From: Numida meleagris
Lineage: Eukaryota; Chordata; Aves; Galliformes; Numididae
Length of the DNA: 64,000 bases
Direction of reading: 5' to 3'
NCBI RefSeq assembly: GCF_002078875.1
Contig: NW_018364567.1
Span: 1 to 64,000 of the forward strand
The notes beneath the pieces were generated by a model. It did no database searches. It was not told the origin of the DNA and saw only the letters and a list, made by a program, of their open reading frames with translations. Positions within the stretch are counted from its first letter, which is position 1, and the number at the start of each line of letters is the position of its first letter. Positions 12,505 to 25,570 of this stretch are shown here, piece by piece. Made by a program: the position numbers and the translations under genes.

Positions 12505-14289
12505 TTTCAAGTACAGACACACAAAAAAGAACTTGTCAGCTACAATCCATTAAGTAACCTTGATGTATAATTGTAAAGGGATAGAGCCAATATGGGCAGC
12601 AGCATCTCCTATTTGTGGTATACTTTCAAAAGAAGACGTTGCTGTAGAATACTGAAGCTTTAACAGACAAGCATGCACCACAGATGGAGCCCTGGAAGGG
12701 TCACAGCCACTCAGTGTCGTGGGTAGCATCTGAGATACACTTCACAAGAGAGGACAAAATTTCTGAATTTACTTTTATTAACTTTGCTAAAATCATAGGC
12801 TCACCAACTCTGGAAATTCCGTAACATTTGACTTGGTTTGTTTGTGCCTAAACGGCACAATGCCTGAAATGAGATTCCAAAATCTGTATTTTGGTGTCTG
12901 TAATATAGCTGTATTTTTATAGGTCCCAAATGTACAGCTGCTGTCAGCAGTTCAGTTAATAAAACATACTGCTTTGCATTTAGAGGTAAGACAAATGGAA
13001 CAAAATTGAGAGATGGTGATCTTAATGCTGTGTATGACTGCAGCAGGTCTTATTCAGAAACCACAAACAGCAGCTGATCTCATCAAGTTTGAATGTCTTT
13101 TGCATCTTTTGACCCAGGATTTCTGCTACTGCCAGTCATCATTGTTAGGGTAGCAATCATCTACTACAGTAGTGTAGTTCTACTTAAAGATGTTCAGAGG
13201 TAAGACATGATGGTAGTTGTACTGATTATTCCAACATTCTCCTGTCTATCCATTTTATGACCTTCTAGAACAGACTAGGAAAGCAAGTAACACGTATATT
13301 TGTGCAGGCTTTTCCATTCCCTCCTTTTCGGTTGGCTGTCCATGCAAAAGAGAGGAGTAGTGTGAAAGGAGGGTATGATATGAAAAATTACCGATTTGCC
13401 CATGTTCATCTCATCTTCTCCTGTCCTCCTCAGTTCAGTCAGAACTAGATGTTGATATATCACACACACGTTTTGGTGTACTCAGAATTTGAAAATGGGC
13501 ATATAGAAGTCAGCAGCCCATGAAATCAGGACATTTATAAACATTCATACAAGGGTACAGCCTGTGGCTGGGTGAGAGCTTCCATCTTTTTTTTGTATGA
13601 AATAGATGAAACCTTTGTGAACTCTGTGCAAATAACTGTCTGTATCATGCTCTCCTGCAAGAGGTTTAGGGAAACAAAGCCAGAGACCTTGCAGTGTGTG
13701 TGTTTAGGTACATGTTGTCAGGCTATCCAGCTAGACCTGGGTGTTAGCGTAAATTAATTCAAGGAGCAATGGGTGCATGTGGCAGTTTGTATCTACAGCC
13801 AGTAGTTACTATTGTTGTCATGGCATCCTCTGATGTGGCTCTGAATTACATCAATGAAGAGTACTGCAAATTGAAAAGATCCTTGTGCTTGATGCACATA
13901 CTATATACAGTGCAGAAGAGGCCTGTTCAGGCTGAGTGCTGCTCCCCGATAATAGTCTTCCTTCCTCAGCTGAAGTGGACAAAAATGACAAACTTGTCTT
14001 ACTTTCTTGCAAAGCTAGGATCTGAGAGTTCAGCCAGGAAGGCAGGGAGTTACAGGAGTTACTTGTAATTGGAATAGGAAAGATTCACTCTTGAGTCCAT
14101 CATCTCTTTAAAAAGGCTTTTGCTGAAATTTCTTCATGCATATCAATGACAGTGAGATAGAATTTTTTTTCTGAGCTACTGCCTAAATGCCACTAGCTGT
14201 TCCTCTACTGGTTGCTGGAAACTGTGGCTGTGTGTCCTAAAAGTATATTTCTGAATTTCTGCCTATTATTTGGAAGGCATCTCTCAGCA

Positions 14290-15020
14290 GAGCGCTTCGT
14301 TAGTTGGAAATAATCCCCAGCGTGGCTCCCGGGCCCTTGCACGAGCTGGGAGACACTGCCTGCTTTATTTCTCTCTCTGGGTCACAGACTGCTTCTGTAA
14401 GAGTTCACTTGGCAGCTCTTCGAGCTTTCCATAATTATTTTAAAAGCAGACCTACTGCTCTGCAGTTACTGATCATCAGATTCATAAAAGAATAATTGCA
14501 GCTTAACATCCCCCCCCAGCACCACCCTTCATAAGTGTCTACTGTCAGGAGAAGCTCACGTGAGGCTCACAAAGTTATAGCCCCCTTTATTATCAAACCG
14601 CTTGGCATCTGCTGAAGATGGTTAGGTGTGGAAGGGCTTAACTCTGGCGCAGAGCTATGCCTTGCTTGGAGGTGAGCAAGCCGCCGTGCCAGACGATGAG
14701 CACAGCTTTCAGCCCCACTGAGCGGTGGGGTTTGCCAGCATTTTTCGCATACCCGTCCCGGGGAGGCCCTCCTCCATAAACTCCACATGAAAGAGAGCAG
14801 ACTAAAAGCCTTAGAAAGTGCATCCAGCTTTTTGTTTTCTTTGTCATCGGCGCAGTGTGTTCTGGTGTCTCCAAGACAACCGTGTCTAAAAGACTGACTG
14901 CATCTTTTTCTGTAACTCCAGAGCACGCTTACTGAGACGAGCTCTGAAGGCCCGTCTCCAGCCGTTTGTTACCCGTGCGTTGCTGGGTAGTACATACTTT
15001 ACCTGCGTGCTTGGGTTTTA
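14290..15020. promoter_or_regulatory. GC/CpG-richer patch, candidate cis-regulatory element
   Basis: Here CpG dinucleotides and GC are raised relative to the flanks. There is a small hairpin, with ccccac (14713-14718) pairing with gtgggg (14725-14730). Open stretches of 119 and 78 codons on the minus strand overlap each other and match nothing I know. The regulatory label is inferred from composition only; an old repeat is the main alternative. Confidence 0.25.
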
Positions 15021-15898
15021 GTCTTATTGCAAGAACTGAGCTCAGGTTTATCGGTTTGAAAGGTATTGTTTTGGGTTGTCCCAGCTCATCTCTCTGAATA
15101 CTGCAGTGAACGCTTGGGGTGTTCCCAGTAACACTGGCAACAATGCAGGCTTTCTTTGCTTTTCAGACCCATTCTGCATCTGATAATAGTGCCTTCCTGC
15201 CACTGAATAAAGATGTGCTGAATCTCCTGTTCTGCTTTCTCTTTGTTGCCCCAGTGTGCCTTTCTCATGAATGATTGTTAGTTAAAAATGTAAGTATAGA
15301 TGGTCAAAATAGTTCTTGAGTTTTAGGATTTCTGTGTAGCTGTCACAGTTAGCAGGGGGAAAGCATTCATGGTACATATTCTCTGAGCAGCAGCATAATC
15401 CTTTTACAGTGCTCTGCTGACCCAGAATTGTGGCCTCTATAGCTGTTTTTGTGTAAGATATTTTTTCTGTCACTAGCTTAGAAAAAAAAAGTGATAAAAA
15501 AGTCTTTTCAAGGTCAGCACATGTCGTCTCCTGTGAGGTCAGGGTCTTTGGGAATTACAATTGCTCTGTTTCCTTAAAATTATCTAGGAGAAGCTGGATC
15601 CAAGACAGGTCCCTGGTAGTTAAAGGGAAGAGCAGATAAAAATATCTGATAATTTCTATTTTACAGGTTTAACATAGTCACTTAGCTACAATAGCCAAGA
15701 ACAGCATCCCATCAAAGTAGTTGGATGGATATCTGTAGGAGTTAAGCAGCTGTTTCTCCTACTTCCAGTTTCAGAGATGAGATCCATTTGCTGAAATGAA
15801 ATGGAAGAGAAATAAATTTCTCTTACAGCAAATTTCAGCCTGAGTGGCTACAGATTGTTCTGTTGGCAACCCCAATGTACTGCAAAAATACATAGATA

Positions 15899-15984
15899 AA
15901 TTAAGATTTCCCAACATATAAATAAATACAATATGTTGGGAAGTCTTATTTTGGCATATATAAATATGTTGGGAAATCTTAATT
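15899..15984. repeat. Perfect 21-bp inverted repeat with an extra internal copy
   Basis: The left arm 15899-15919 is the exact reverse complement of the right arm 15964-15984 (core tttcccaacatat / atatgttgggaaa). A third, near-identical right-type copy sits between them at 15931-15948. Either right-side copy could pair with the left arm to form a hairpin. The origin is unknown: a short terminal-inverted-repeat element, or a slipped inverted duplication. Confidence 0.9.
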
Positions 15985-18900
15985 ATTGATCTTTTGTCAA
16001 TTTTGCTTGTTTTATCTATGTGCCTTCAAATCCGTCTCATATCCTGAAGATGCTGCATCAATTAGCTTTTGTTACAGACCATTAATTTTGGAATCCATCA
16101 TCTTAAAGATAAGTTGACTTCTGTAAGAATTGTTTTGGTGTAATTGAAAGGTAAGCAAGGACTTGCTTAGAGACTGAGGACTGTAAGAAAGAAAGGACTG
16201 AGAATGTCAGTATTACTGGAACTGCAGTTTGCAGCGAAGTGAATGGGAGTAGCCCATGATATGTGTGACAAGGGCCGTAACTAACTTCGCAGACACATTT
16301 CCCATGTCCCCATGAATAACTGTTCAGACCCAGTTGTGTATTCCCTTAGCAGTCTCTGTTTAGAAACACCTCCTCTGTTTTTTTCTTACTGCACCAGGTC
16401 TGTTCAAAGCAGCCTAGTTGTGGGGCAAGGGGATTCAATAGCGGGGTTAGGGTAGTGGAAGGTGCTTAATGCTTTGTCAACCTTCATTTTCTCTCCTTTT
16501 CTGTTAGTGATGAAGTGTTAGGAACAGCCACCATGTGGTGGAAAAAATCTAGCAGTATAAGGTTGTTGAATCTCCTTTTCATTTCCCTAGAATGTAGTCT
16601 TGTAGTTCTCATGCATACCAAACTCCTCCAAATCAATACAAGTGTATAGTACAGATAGGTTTTTGGTATCTACTTGTTTCCCTTCAGCGCTTTCTTTGCA
16701 AATACAGTAACTTTACTCAAGAAAAACTGGCCTCTGGTTGCTGATGTTTTATTCATTTATTAAGTATTGATTTGAGATGCCTGTCCTGTCCAGAAGTGTA
16801 TTTGTTCAACTTTCAAATGAAATCACAAATGAAAATTCATACATTTATTTTTTCTGTTAGCGATCTCTTACCTTTTTTTCTTGTGTTATTTAAGCAAGGA
16901 TAGATAACACCAAGAGTACTTCACTTTTTTTAATGAACTCTGGTAGAAGCCATCCAATAGTTTTAACAGGCAAGATTTTTATATAGACTTGTGAGAACTC
17001 CAGGTTGAGTTGATTGGAGTTACTCCATTAAGCTATGGCTGGTTGGTTCCATTAGAACAGGCTTTTTAGGCCTTGCCTACATTCACCCAAATATTGTAGC
17101 TGCCCAGTTTTAGTTGTATAGTTGCACAATAAATCATTTGTCTAGTGTGTGTAATGTTTTCAGTGAATTGGCTGATAGGAGTTACTTAATGATGAAGACC
17201 TTGAAACTATAATTAGTTTTAATCTACTGTGAACTATCAAAACCTAAAAGACAAAAAAGTATTTTTTTCAGAGTTACTGTTGGTAGTTGCATTTAATTAA
17301 TCACTATTTGTAATCTGTTAAATTAATTACTTGTGTTTCATGTTAGATGAACATTTTTGTTTTGAAAGGCGGATTGTTCCTCTCTCTAAATGGATCCGTA
17401 TTAACCAAAGTCACCTTATTCTTCAAAGAGTACTATTTTACAGTTGACTTTAGTTCCAGCAATTTTAACAAAAATTGTGCTTCCACCTAGGTAAGAGTTG
17501 GAGGAAGAGATAAAATGAATGTTCAAGGTTATTACTGAAATTCCCTGTTGTCCCCAGCTGTGTTGTAATTTCTCATTTTGCGTATGACAACAGTGTGGCT
17601 TAAACTACATAAATGGCTTATAAATAAATTCAAAGAAATCTGCGTTTCTCTTGCTGTTGTTGTTAGTGCCTGCTAGTGGGTACTGTCACTTAACTTCTGC
17701 CAAGCTGTAAATAAGATTCTTTTTCAGCAGTTTATAGCTTCCTTCCTCCAAGTTCCCATGCAGATTTTTAGCCTCAGAGATTTGCTAACCAGGCATCTAT
17801 ATGGCATTATGGTTTTCTGTGAAGATTAGGGTAAAAGTCTTGTTCAAACAGTAAACCCCTGCTAAAGCAGCCTGCTAAGCAGTGTTGGAGGGATTTGTTT
17901 GCCTACTATTTGTTTGGGGTTTTTTGGTCTGGCATGCTTAATACTGTTTCTGGACATGTTACGTGAAATAATGGGGAGAGGGAGGGAGAAAATCTTAAGT
18001 GTGCCACACATGGAATAGCACTTGCCAAACTTGGTAAGGGAGCAGACCCAAAGCCTGGTCTGATTTCCCCAGACACCAGTCAAGTACAAATGCTTTTATA
18101 GCTCTCACTGCCCAAGGCAAACCGGAAAGAATTACCGCTCCTCCCAGTCCAAAGCCACTTGCACACTAAACAAAATACTGGCTAAACAATTTGCTACCCT
18201 TGATATTTTGCTGACCTGCCTGACCCCCCGTCTCACCGATCCTGCAGCAGCTCACTGCAAGGCTCATGTTTGAAACATCCCCGTGTCACTTCGAGTTTTC
18301 TTCTGGAGCTCTGTGTTTGTGTCAAAGCACAGCCTCCTGCTCTGGGGAAATGCTGAGGTCGCTGTGTGTGCCTGGGAAATAGAGGTCTGTGAGGATCACA
18401 GAAAAAGTGGGCATTATTTGTCAGTGAGGCTCAGCTCTTGCTCACAGGGAGCTCATCCTGGTAGAGGCAGTCCCCTCCCTCCTTCTGCACAGGTTTGGGA
18501 AACATCTTTACTGTGATTAGGAGATGTTCCTAGAGGTCGTGCAGTAAAGCAGCATTAATAGGGGCAGCGAGAGATGTCATGTCCAGTTCTCCTTCACTGG
18601 ATAGTTTCTATTTACTTCAGATCACATTCTGTAGGAGGTTCATTTGAAGACACTGATAGTGTTTTCTCCTCCTTTGATGAATTTAGCATCAGTGGAAAGG
18701 ATAGGAAATTGTCAGGTCATTATTACACATATACAGTGTTTATTAGAAGGTGAAAAATGTAGGCTTGGCTATTGATCCAGTAAATATAATGAACTGTTGC
18801 AGGAGACATAAATACACCTTTTTAAAAACTTGGTAAATTTAGTTTTGGAAGGCAGCAGTATTTCGTAGCCTTGCATTAAGCAGTACTGAAACTGTGCTTA

Positions 18901-21900
18901 GTTTCAGTAAGCCAGTCCTCTATTTCGGAGTTGTACATTTGTTGACAAGGCCCTGTGAATGTATTTCAGGCTCAGATGAAAAAAGTACAGAACAAGGGCT
19001 TCTTTCTTACAGAAACAGCAACAACAAAAAAGGCACATCTCAGCCTTCTCCAGTTCATGACCACAACCAAGAAAAGCAGGAAATGCGAGGTTTTTTTTAT
19101 TTCAAAACTACTATCTTATAGAAAAGACACTTAGTGAAAGAGAAATCATTTGATTTTCATCTAGAGAAAGGACATAGCTTTCTCTCTGTTAACCGTTGTT
19201 TTTCCTTCAGGTCAATGAGTATCACAGGCTCTACGATGCTTTTGACCTGATGAAGCTACAAACAGAGAATGTTGCTATTTGACAGGAGAGGAAGCGTTTT
19301 TATAATTCATATTCCTTTTTTTTTTCTTTTTTAATTTAAATAGGAAGACGAAGATTAAGTAGTTTAAGTGGTGACTGGTTTTCAGGACAGTGTTTTCAGA
19401 GTAACTTGTTTTTTCTTTTTTCCTCATTCATTTTTGAACTACTCAGTTTTACTTTCCATTTTTTCTTTGCAGATCTTTGCTAATTTTATTCATATGTGGA
19501 CAGATTAATCTAACCAAGATGCACTGGATAAATAGTAGTGTCCAGAGAGATGTGCCTATAAATCGTTTTAATGCACTCCTCAGGTGGATGGAGAACATTA
19601 GTAGAAATGTTCCCTTTCCCATACCTGCATTCATAAGTAATTCATTTTGGATTAGTTATATTATTGGAAGTGGTGATGTACTGCTAAACAGCATCCCAAT
19701 TTTGCATTTTTACGCCCTTGTTTCCAGTAAATGGAAACATAACCACTGGAAACGTGAGTTCATTGGATGGCAGTAGAAGACTCATCCTGTAGTTCTGCTT
19801 TCCTCGAAACTGCTCTGTGCAGCCTGAGGATGGGGTAAGGGTCAGCCAGATCCAAGGGAAGAGTGCTTACTGCAGTGCTTTCTGATTCTTGTATGGAGGC
19901 CTCCTGCATTTATGTCTTACCTTTTAAAATCGCTTTCCGAATTGTTTCTGAATCCATTGTAAAAATAACACGAGTTGAATTTACTCATCACCTGCCATTA
20001 CGTGAGAGCATTTCCAGGTGTAGTGGGGAAGACTCAGTTGATGAGCAGTGGAAAGAACTGCAGTGTCCTTTCTTATCTCCTGAAATACCTAAAATGTAGT
20101 AAACCAGCTTGGGTGAGGAACATCCATTTCCTAAGGCATCAGTGCTTCTCTGCCTCCTAGCATCAAGATTTTGGGAAGACTATCTGAGTCTGCTACCTTT
20201 GGAGCTGAGAATTTTTTATTCTTTCCCTGAAGTCTGGGAGGAAAAAATAGACATCTCACTAGCACCTATGAGACAAGGACCTACAGAGCAGTAGTACTGC
20301 CTTAAGCAGTGTGAAGACACTTAATGGAAAATACCGCTTGGAGACATCTAGGTAGAAAACATGAAGGCCGAGAATCGGTTTGTGTCATATGTAGAAGGCA
20401 GCTTTAGAAAAGGTATCATGGAGGCAGGGTGTGTTCAAGAAAGGGAAATAACATTAAAGCAGCGTAGCATACTTAAGAGCAGAAATCTATCAAATGTGAA
20501 GGGAAGCTAAAGAAAAAGCAAAGCTACACAGCTGTACATAAGACAGCTGAGTATGATTTGTAGATAGATTGAATGCAGTTACTGATTTTTATCCTGAGGG
20601 CTTTTTGAGTACCACGGATAAAACACAATTGCATGACTAAAATATCAGATGTGTCAAGTTACTCTCTTTCCTTGGTCTACAAAGAGAAAGTTAAATTGCA
20701 GTATTGAAAACATCAAGCAACAAAGGAGTTAAACCATACTTGCTTGGAGATTACTGATAACAGGTTTTGGAAATTTATTAGTTACGTTTAGAATGAGCCA
20801 AATGTCAACAGTGGCACATTTAAGGTGGCGTCTGCACATCTTAAAAAGAAAAAAAAATGCTATAGTGAACTTAATTAAAATGTTATTTCTATGAAACAGT
20901 TGCCATGTTGGTGTGCTTGTGAGCCAAAATACTATTAATTCAACCCAAATGCTTTTTTCCATACCCAGGTTACTCTGTATAATTCATTTGTGGCGTTATT
21001 TATATGTTCCTTGGTGGTTTTTCTGATATGCGACAATAGTGGTTATGAATCTGTTGAGACCTTCACATTATTTTTTTATGACATCATAGTGTGTTGTATT
21101 TTGTAACATCTTTAAGTTATATATACAGAATTACAAGGATTACTGAAAAATGGATGTGATTTCTAAATGGAGTTCAATTTTCATTGGATCTTTGGTTTCC
21201 CTTGGCAGCATATCAAAGCAAAGTAATAATGTCTTGGTGCCAGTATTTTAAAATGTAGCTCAGATGTTTAGTGTAAGGTCATATCTGTTCAATTTCACGT
21301 GCTGCTTTTTCCTGCTGCCAGAGAGGCTGCTTTTAGTTTTCAGAAATCCCTTTCTCATGGGGGAAGGTGAGCTTTAGATACCCTAATGTGAGCGCTGAGA
21401 AGCAAATGGAAATAATGCATTCCTCGTTTACTGGCGGCATTGGCCAAATTAATAAGCAGTATTCCTAACTCAGAGTGCTCAGCTGAGGTGGCTGCTTTTA
21501 TAGACGGTGTTTCTTGCTTACCTGCCTGACTACCTTGTCAAAGTGTTACACACCAGCCAGGTGGACTCTCCACTGGTCAGAAAATCAACCAGATGCACTG
21601 CACCACATGTTCTTGGTAGCACATTTCAGGCAACTGCCAAATGTGTCTGCAGGCTCTCTGTCCTCATTGGGAGCATCATACTGAGGGCAATTGCTTTCAC
21701 CTTCCAAAATTTTTCTATATGAAGTGAGGTAGGGTGACGTGGATTTGGGTCCATTTCCCAATCAGAGTACACATTTTGATCCAAAGTAGATCTCAGTACC
21801 TGCACTGAAGTTAACTGAAATGAGTTGTTTTCTTTTGGTTTGGCTTCCAGGGTGTGGGGCTTTTTTGCCTTTTTTGTTTGTTTGTTTCTTTTTTTGCTTT

Positions 21901-24900
21901 TTACCTGCATAGAACACAGCCCTAAGGCAGAGTGAAATAGATCCAAGCAGTGCTGCAGTCCTTGCCTGCAGGATGTAGACTGGCCAGACCTGCATACTGG
22001 CTCTTGATTGCCTCAAACATATGCGGGGAGGAGAGGGTGGTTTTCAGCTGCCATTGATGAACATCAGACTCTCAACACCTGATGACAGGTTGCTATTTCA
22101 CGCTCTGCAGTTCTGTTTCAACAGAAATTCAGTATGTTGTCTCGCTGAATGACTTTGTCTTCTCCCAGTAGATGAAACTATTTCATTTATGGACCAAAAG
22201 CATTTTCATATGCATATAAAGGCACGTCCTGGTTATAGTAAGTGTCTGAGATTCACTGGAGAGGAACAGCACTTCATGCACCAGGAAAAAAAAAAATGAA
22301 TTTTGCCATGAGTAACTGTAGTCATCATTTAGATAAATCACGAATATGCTTATATTAGCCAACACATTGCAGCCTCTTGGTAATCGTTGTACAAGATGTT
22401 CAAAATAATGCCTGTTCTAAGGAAAAATAACAATGCAGCGGAGAGAAGTTGCTCATCAGTGGTCATTACTGTAGAGCATGCTGGGCATTTTCCAAAGAAC
22501 ATAGTAACTGTAGCATGGCTCTTTTTACTCCATTTGCAAACTGGCCTTGTTGTGGAGGAGAGGAAGTGGAAAGATGTTGTTCGCGTGAGTGAATACCACA
22601 GGTGCCTTTTCTGGGAATTCAAACACTTGAAGAAAATTAAGTGAAATACAGATGGCAGTTGAAATAACCATTGAAATGTTTACGATAATGGGACTTTTCC
22701 ACTCAGATTCCTTTTGAAACAGAATATTTCATATTCTGGGAAGCAAAATGAGGCATGTCTTCCTATCAGAAAGGACACTTGGTTTCTGCAAGCAAAATTA
22801 GTTTCATTTTTTTGATACATAGATTCTGCAATATAACACTGAATGAATGTTTCCATCATCCAGGTGAATGGACTGGTTTGATTAATGTAAATATCTGAAA
22901 TTATTACTGTTTTCATCTAGTACCAAGGACTGCCAGTCAAGGATCAGTCCCATTATACTGATCACTGTAGGGATTATCCCTGGGGACTTTGCATTCTAGG
23001 CATTTGGAGGGTGATGCTGCATAATCTGTACTAAGAAACTTAGGATGTCATGACTAATAATTGAAAAATCAAGGCTGCGCAGAGGACAATATCTCACTGC
23101 TTCTCAGCAAAATAGTCTTGACTCAGACAGTAATAGGTTAATTGCCACATCCAGAAATGAATCCTAATGACTCCCTTCAGGAACCGTTATCACACGGAGG
23201 ATTTTCATTGTGATATTTATAACATTAATCTTTGGTCTCAAAGCTCGTGTAACTGTTCACCCAGCAAAAGGGTTCAGAAAGGTAATATCCTGCTCCAGTC
23301 CTTAGGCCTTTCTAAAAGTAGCTTTTTAGTTCTAGTTCAATCAGTCAAGTCCCTGCCATTTTCAGGCATTATTCCAATCTAACACAATTTGAATGTCAAG
23401 TATCTTGTGTTTTGCACTCACAGGGCCCACAGGAAAGTCTAGACACAAAAAATTGCTGCATTTATCATAGGAAGCATATCTTCAAATATATCAGAACGTC
23501 TGTTCGTTTTCTTTTCTGTTCTTCTGTGTCTGGACTGAAATGATTGTTAAGCAAGAGGCTGTTCAGCCAGGTCTGCATCAGCCTGTTCCCCAAGAAGGCT
23601 TTTACCTGGAATAAATTGCATAAATTTGCACAGCACTGTTTTGGAACAGGATCCTAAAATATGTCTTAATTTTTCTTGGCTGTATTGAAAGTTGCTTCTT
23701 GAATGAAGCCTCTCTGTATCCCTCTCGTTTGTCTGCGTTTTGTATCAGAGGATTCAGTTTTTTTTTTCCTGGATTATCCCGGGTACGATGTGTGCTGCTG
23801 TCATGCTTGTGTGCATTTTGAGAAGAAAACAGTTTTTATCTGTGCTTTTTCCTGGCATAACACCTTTTTTATTCCTGTCAATTTTGTTACTGTCAATTTG
23901 AATTTAAGTGGATTATTTGAGGCTTGTAATTTTATAATCCTTAGAACTTGGTATGCAAAGAGTGGTGTTACTGAAAGCAAGTAGCACCGCTTGAATTTTG
24001 ACTTAAATTGTGTTGGCTGTACACAAGTGATCTCAAGTCGGTCATTTTAAAGTTTCCGCTACATAGGCATGAAGTGAAGATGCTTCTTCTGGCCACAAAC
24101 AATATTTCTCTAATTTACTTAGAGCCAGGTGAGCTTTCCACTAAACGATGATTTGAAAAGAGACTCAGATCTGAGGTCTTGAGTCTCTGAATCTTTATTT
24201 ATCCTAAGAAATCAGATTTCTTTTCCTCTACCTTTGCCTTTTGGTCGGTTGAGATTCAGTAACGTTGCAATGATGTCTCATCTCACTGAAGATCTGGCCC
24301 AGGTGATCAATCGAGAGGATAAAAGTAATTTATCACAGAGTTCACTGTGCTCCAGTCTCTGAAAAATATTCCTGCATCAGCTTCCTTTTTTTTCCCTCTG
24401 ATCGTTGTACTTATTTTCATTTAAGAGGGGGGAAAAAAAAAGTAAAAATAAGTACTAATTACTCATTGCTGCGGTGCGTAGGGCTGAATGCAACTTTAAG
24501 GATTCAGTATGATGGTTGAATGTTTGAGGTAAACTTCCTTGGTCTGCAGTGTTCAAAGATTTCCTGCACCTTTTCAGTTCTGATGGCTGATACTAGTGCT
24601 TCTTTATTTTTTTTTAGATATCCACACACGTTTTTGCATGTAGGGAGAATGTGATGTGCATTCAAAGGAGAATGCTGCATGCATTCAGAGATAGCATAAC
24701 CAGCTCCTGGAAGTACTTTCAAGCATATGCAGTTAGGCATTTTCTTGCCAGTTCTCTACATATTCTCTCTTGAAAGATTAATCAGTCATTAGAACGCTAC
24801 CTTTGCTGTCTGAAGTGGTGAAAGCAGTACATAGAGAGAGAGAACACCCATTTACATGTGACTTTCACACACGTGTGTACTCCTTTTTAAAAAGAGAGTC

Positions 24901-25333
24901 ATGTTCCCCTAGTTTTTTGTCTTCTACTTTGTTACAGGAACCTACTCTGTGGTCTGTGTGTGCTAACTGTACCGCTTACCAGATACTTCGTTGGTTTTTA
25001 GGGTCAGATATCTGTGTTTATTATTAGTAGTAGTAATAATAAATCCCCAGGTCTGACTAGGTAACACTAAGCTGCTGTGGCAACTAGTTTTCTCCCTGAG
25101 GCCTACTGGACGTGATCCAGTGATAGCTTAATCCCTGGGATTCGTGATTTTATTGCTATCTGAAACATCAGTATGTTAGCAGACTGCTAGGCTGTCTCTG
25201 CCTTTCTCTCATCCCATTTGGTAACTGTTCAGTTTCCTGCCCTTTTTTGTTGTTACAGCTCAGTGTTGACGCAAATAGGATGCTTTTAAACCATTATCTA
25301 TTTGCTAAGGTAATGAGTAGCCATGTATTATCA

Positions 25334-25570
25334 AGGAATCTCAGTATGGCTGAGGCTGACAGGGCCTCTGTGTCCATCTGGCCCACCCCCTGCTCCAGCA
25401 GGGACACCAAGAGCAGGGGGCCCAGGCCAACGTCCGGGTGGCTGCTGAAGATCACATTCCAGTGCTCTGTCACTTGCATGGCACAGAAGTGCTCCTGGTG
25501 TTCTGAAGGAACCTCCTGTGTTCCAGTTTGTGCCCACTGCCTCTTGTCCTGGCACCACGCTGTTGAGTGG
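25334..25570 (-). mobile_element. CR1 LINE 3' fragment with internal deletion
   Basis: On the minus strand this matches the CR1 3' region. On the + strand the diagnostic phrases are ccatctggcccaccccctgc, tgctccagcagggacacc, agtgctctgtcac and ctcctgtgttccagtttgtg. A block of about 40-60 bp expected between the second and third phrases is missing. The frames that are open on both strands here are repeat sequence, not genes. Both borders are approximate, and divergent CR1-like sequence may run on to about 25680. Confidence 0.85.

Larger units (their letters stand above)
11523..25333. other. Non-coding, inferred CDH2 intron 2
   Basis: About 13.8 kb in which I see no real gene or RNA gene. It holds the 21-bp inverted repeat at 15899-15984, a GC-richer patch at about 14290-15020 and simple T/G tracts (for example near 21875-21895). 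The remaining open stretches are 60-119 codons, have no recognisable domains and often overlap on opposite strands. Confidence 0.7.

Noticed and set aside
14567..14926. 119-codon minus-strand open stretch
   Set aside because: It is overlapped by another frame, shows no domain and is compositionally explained.
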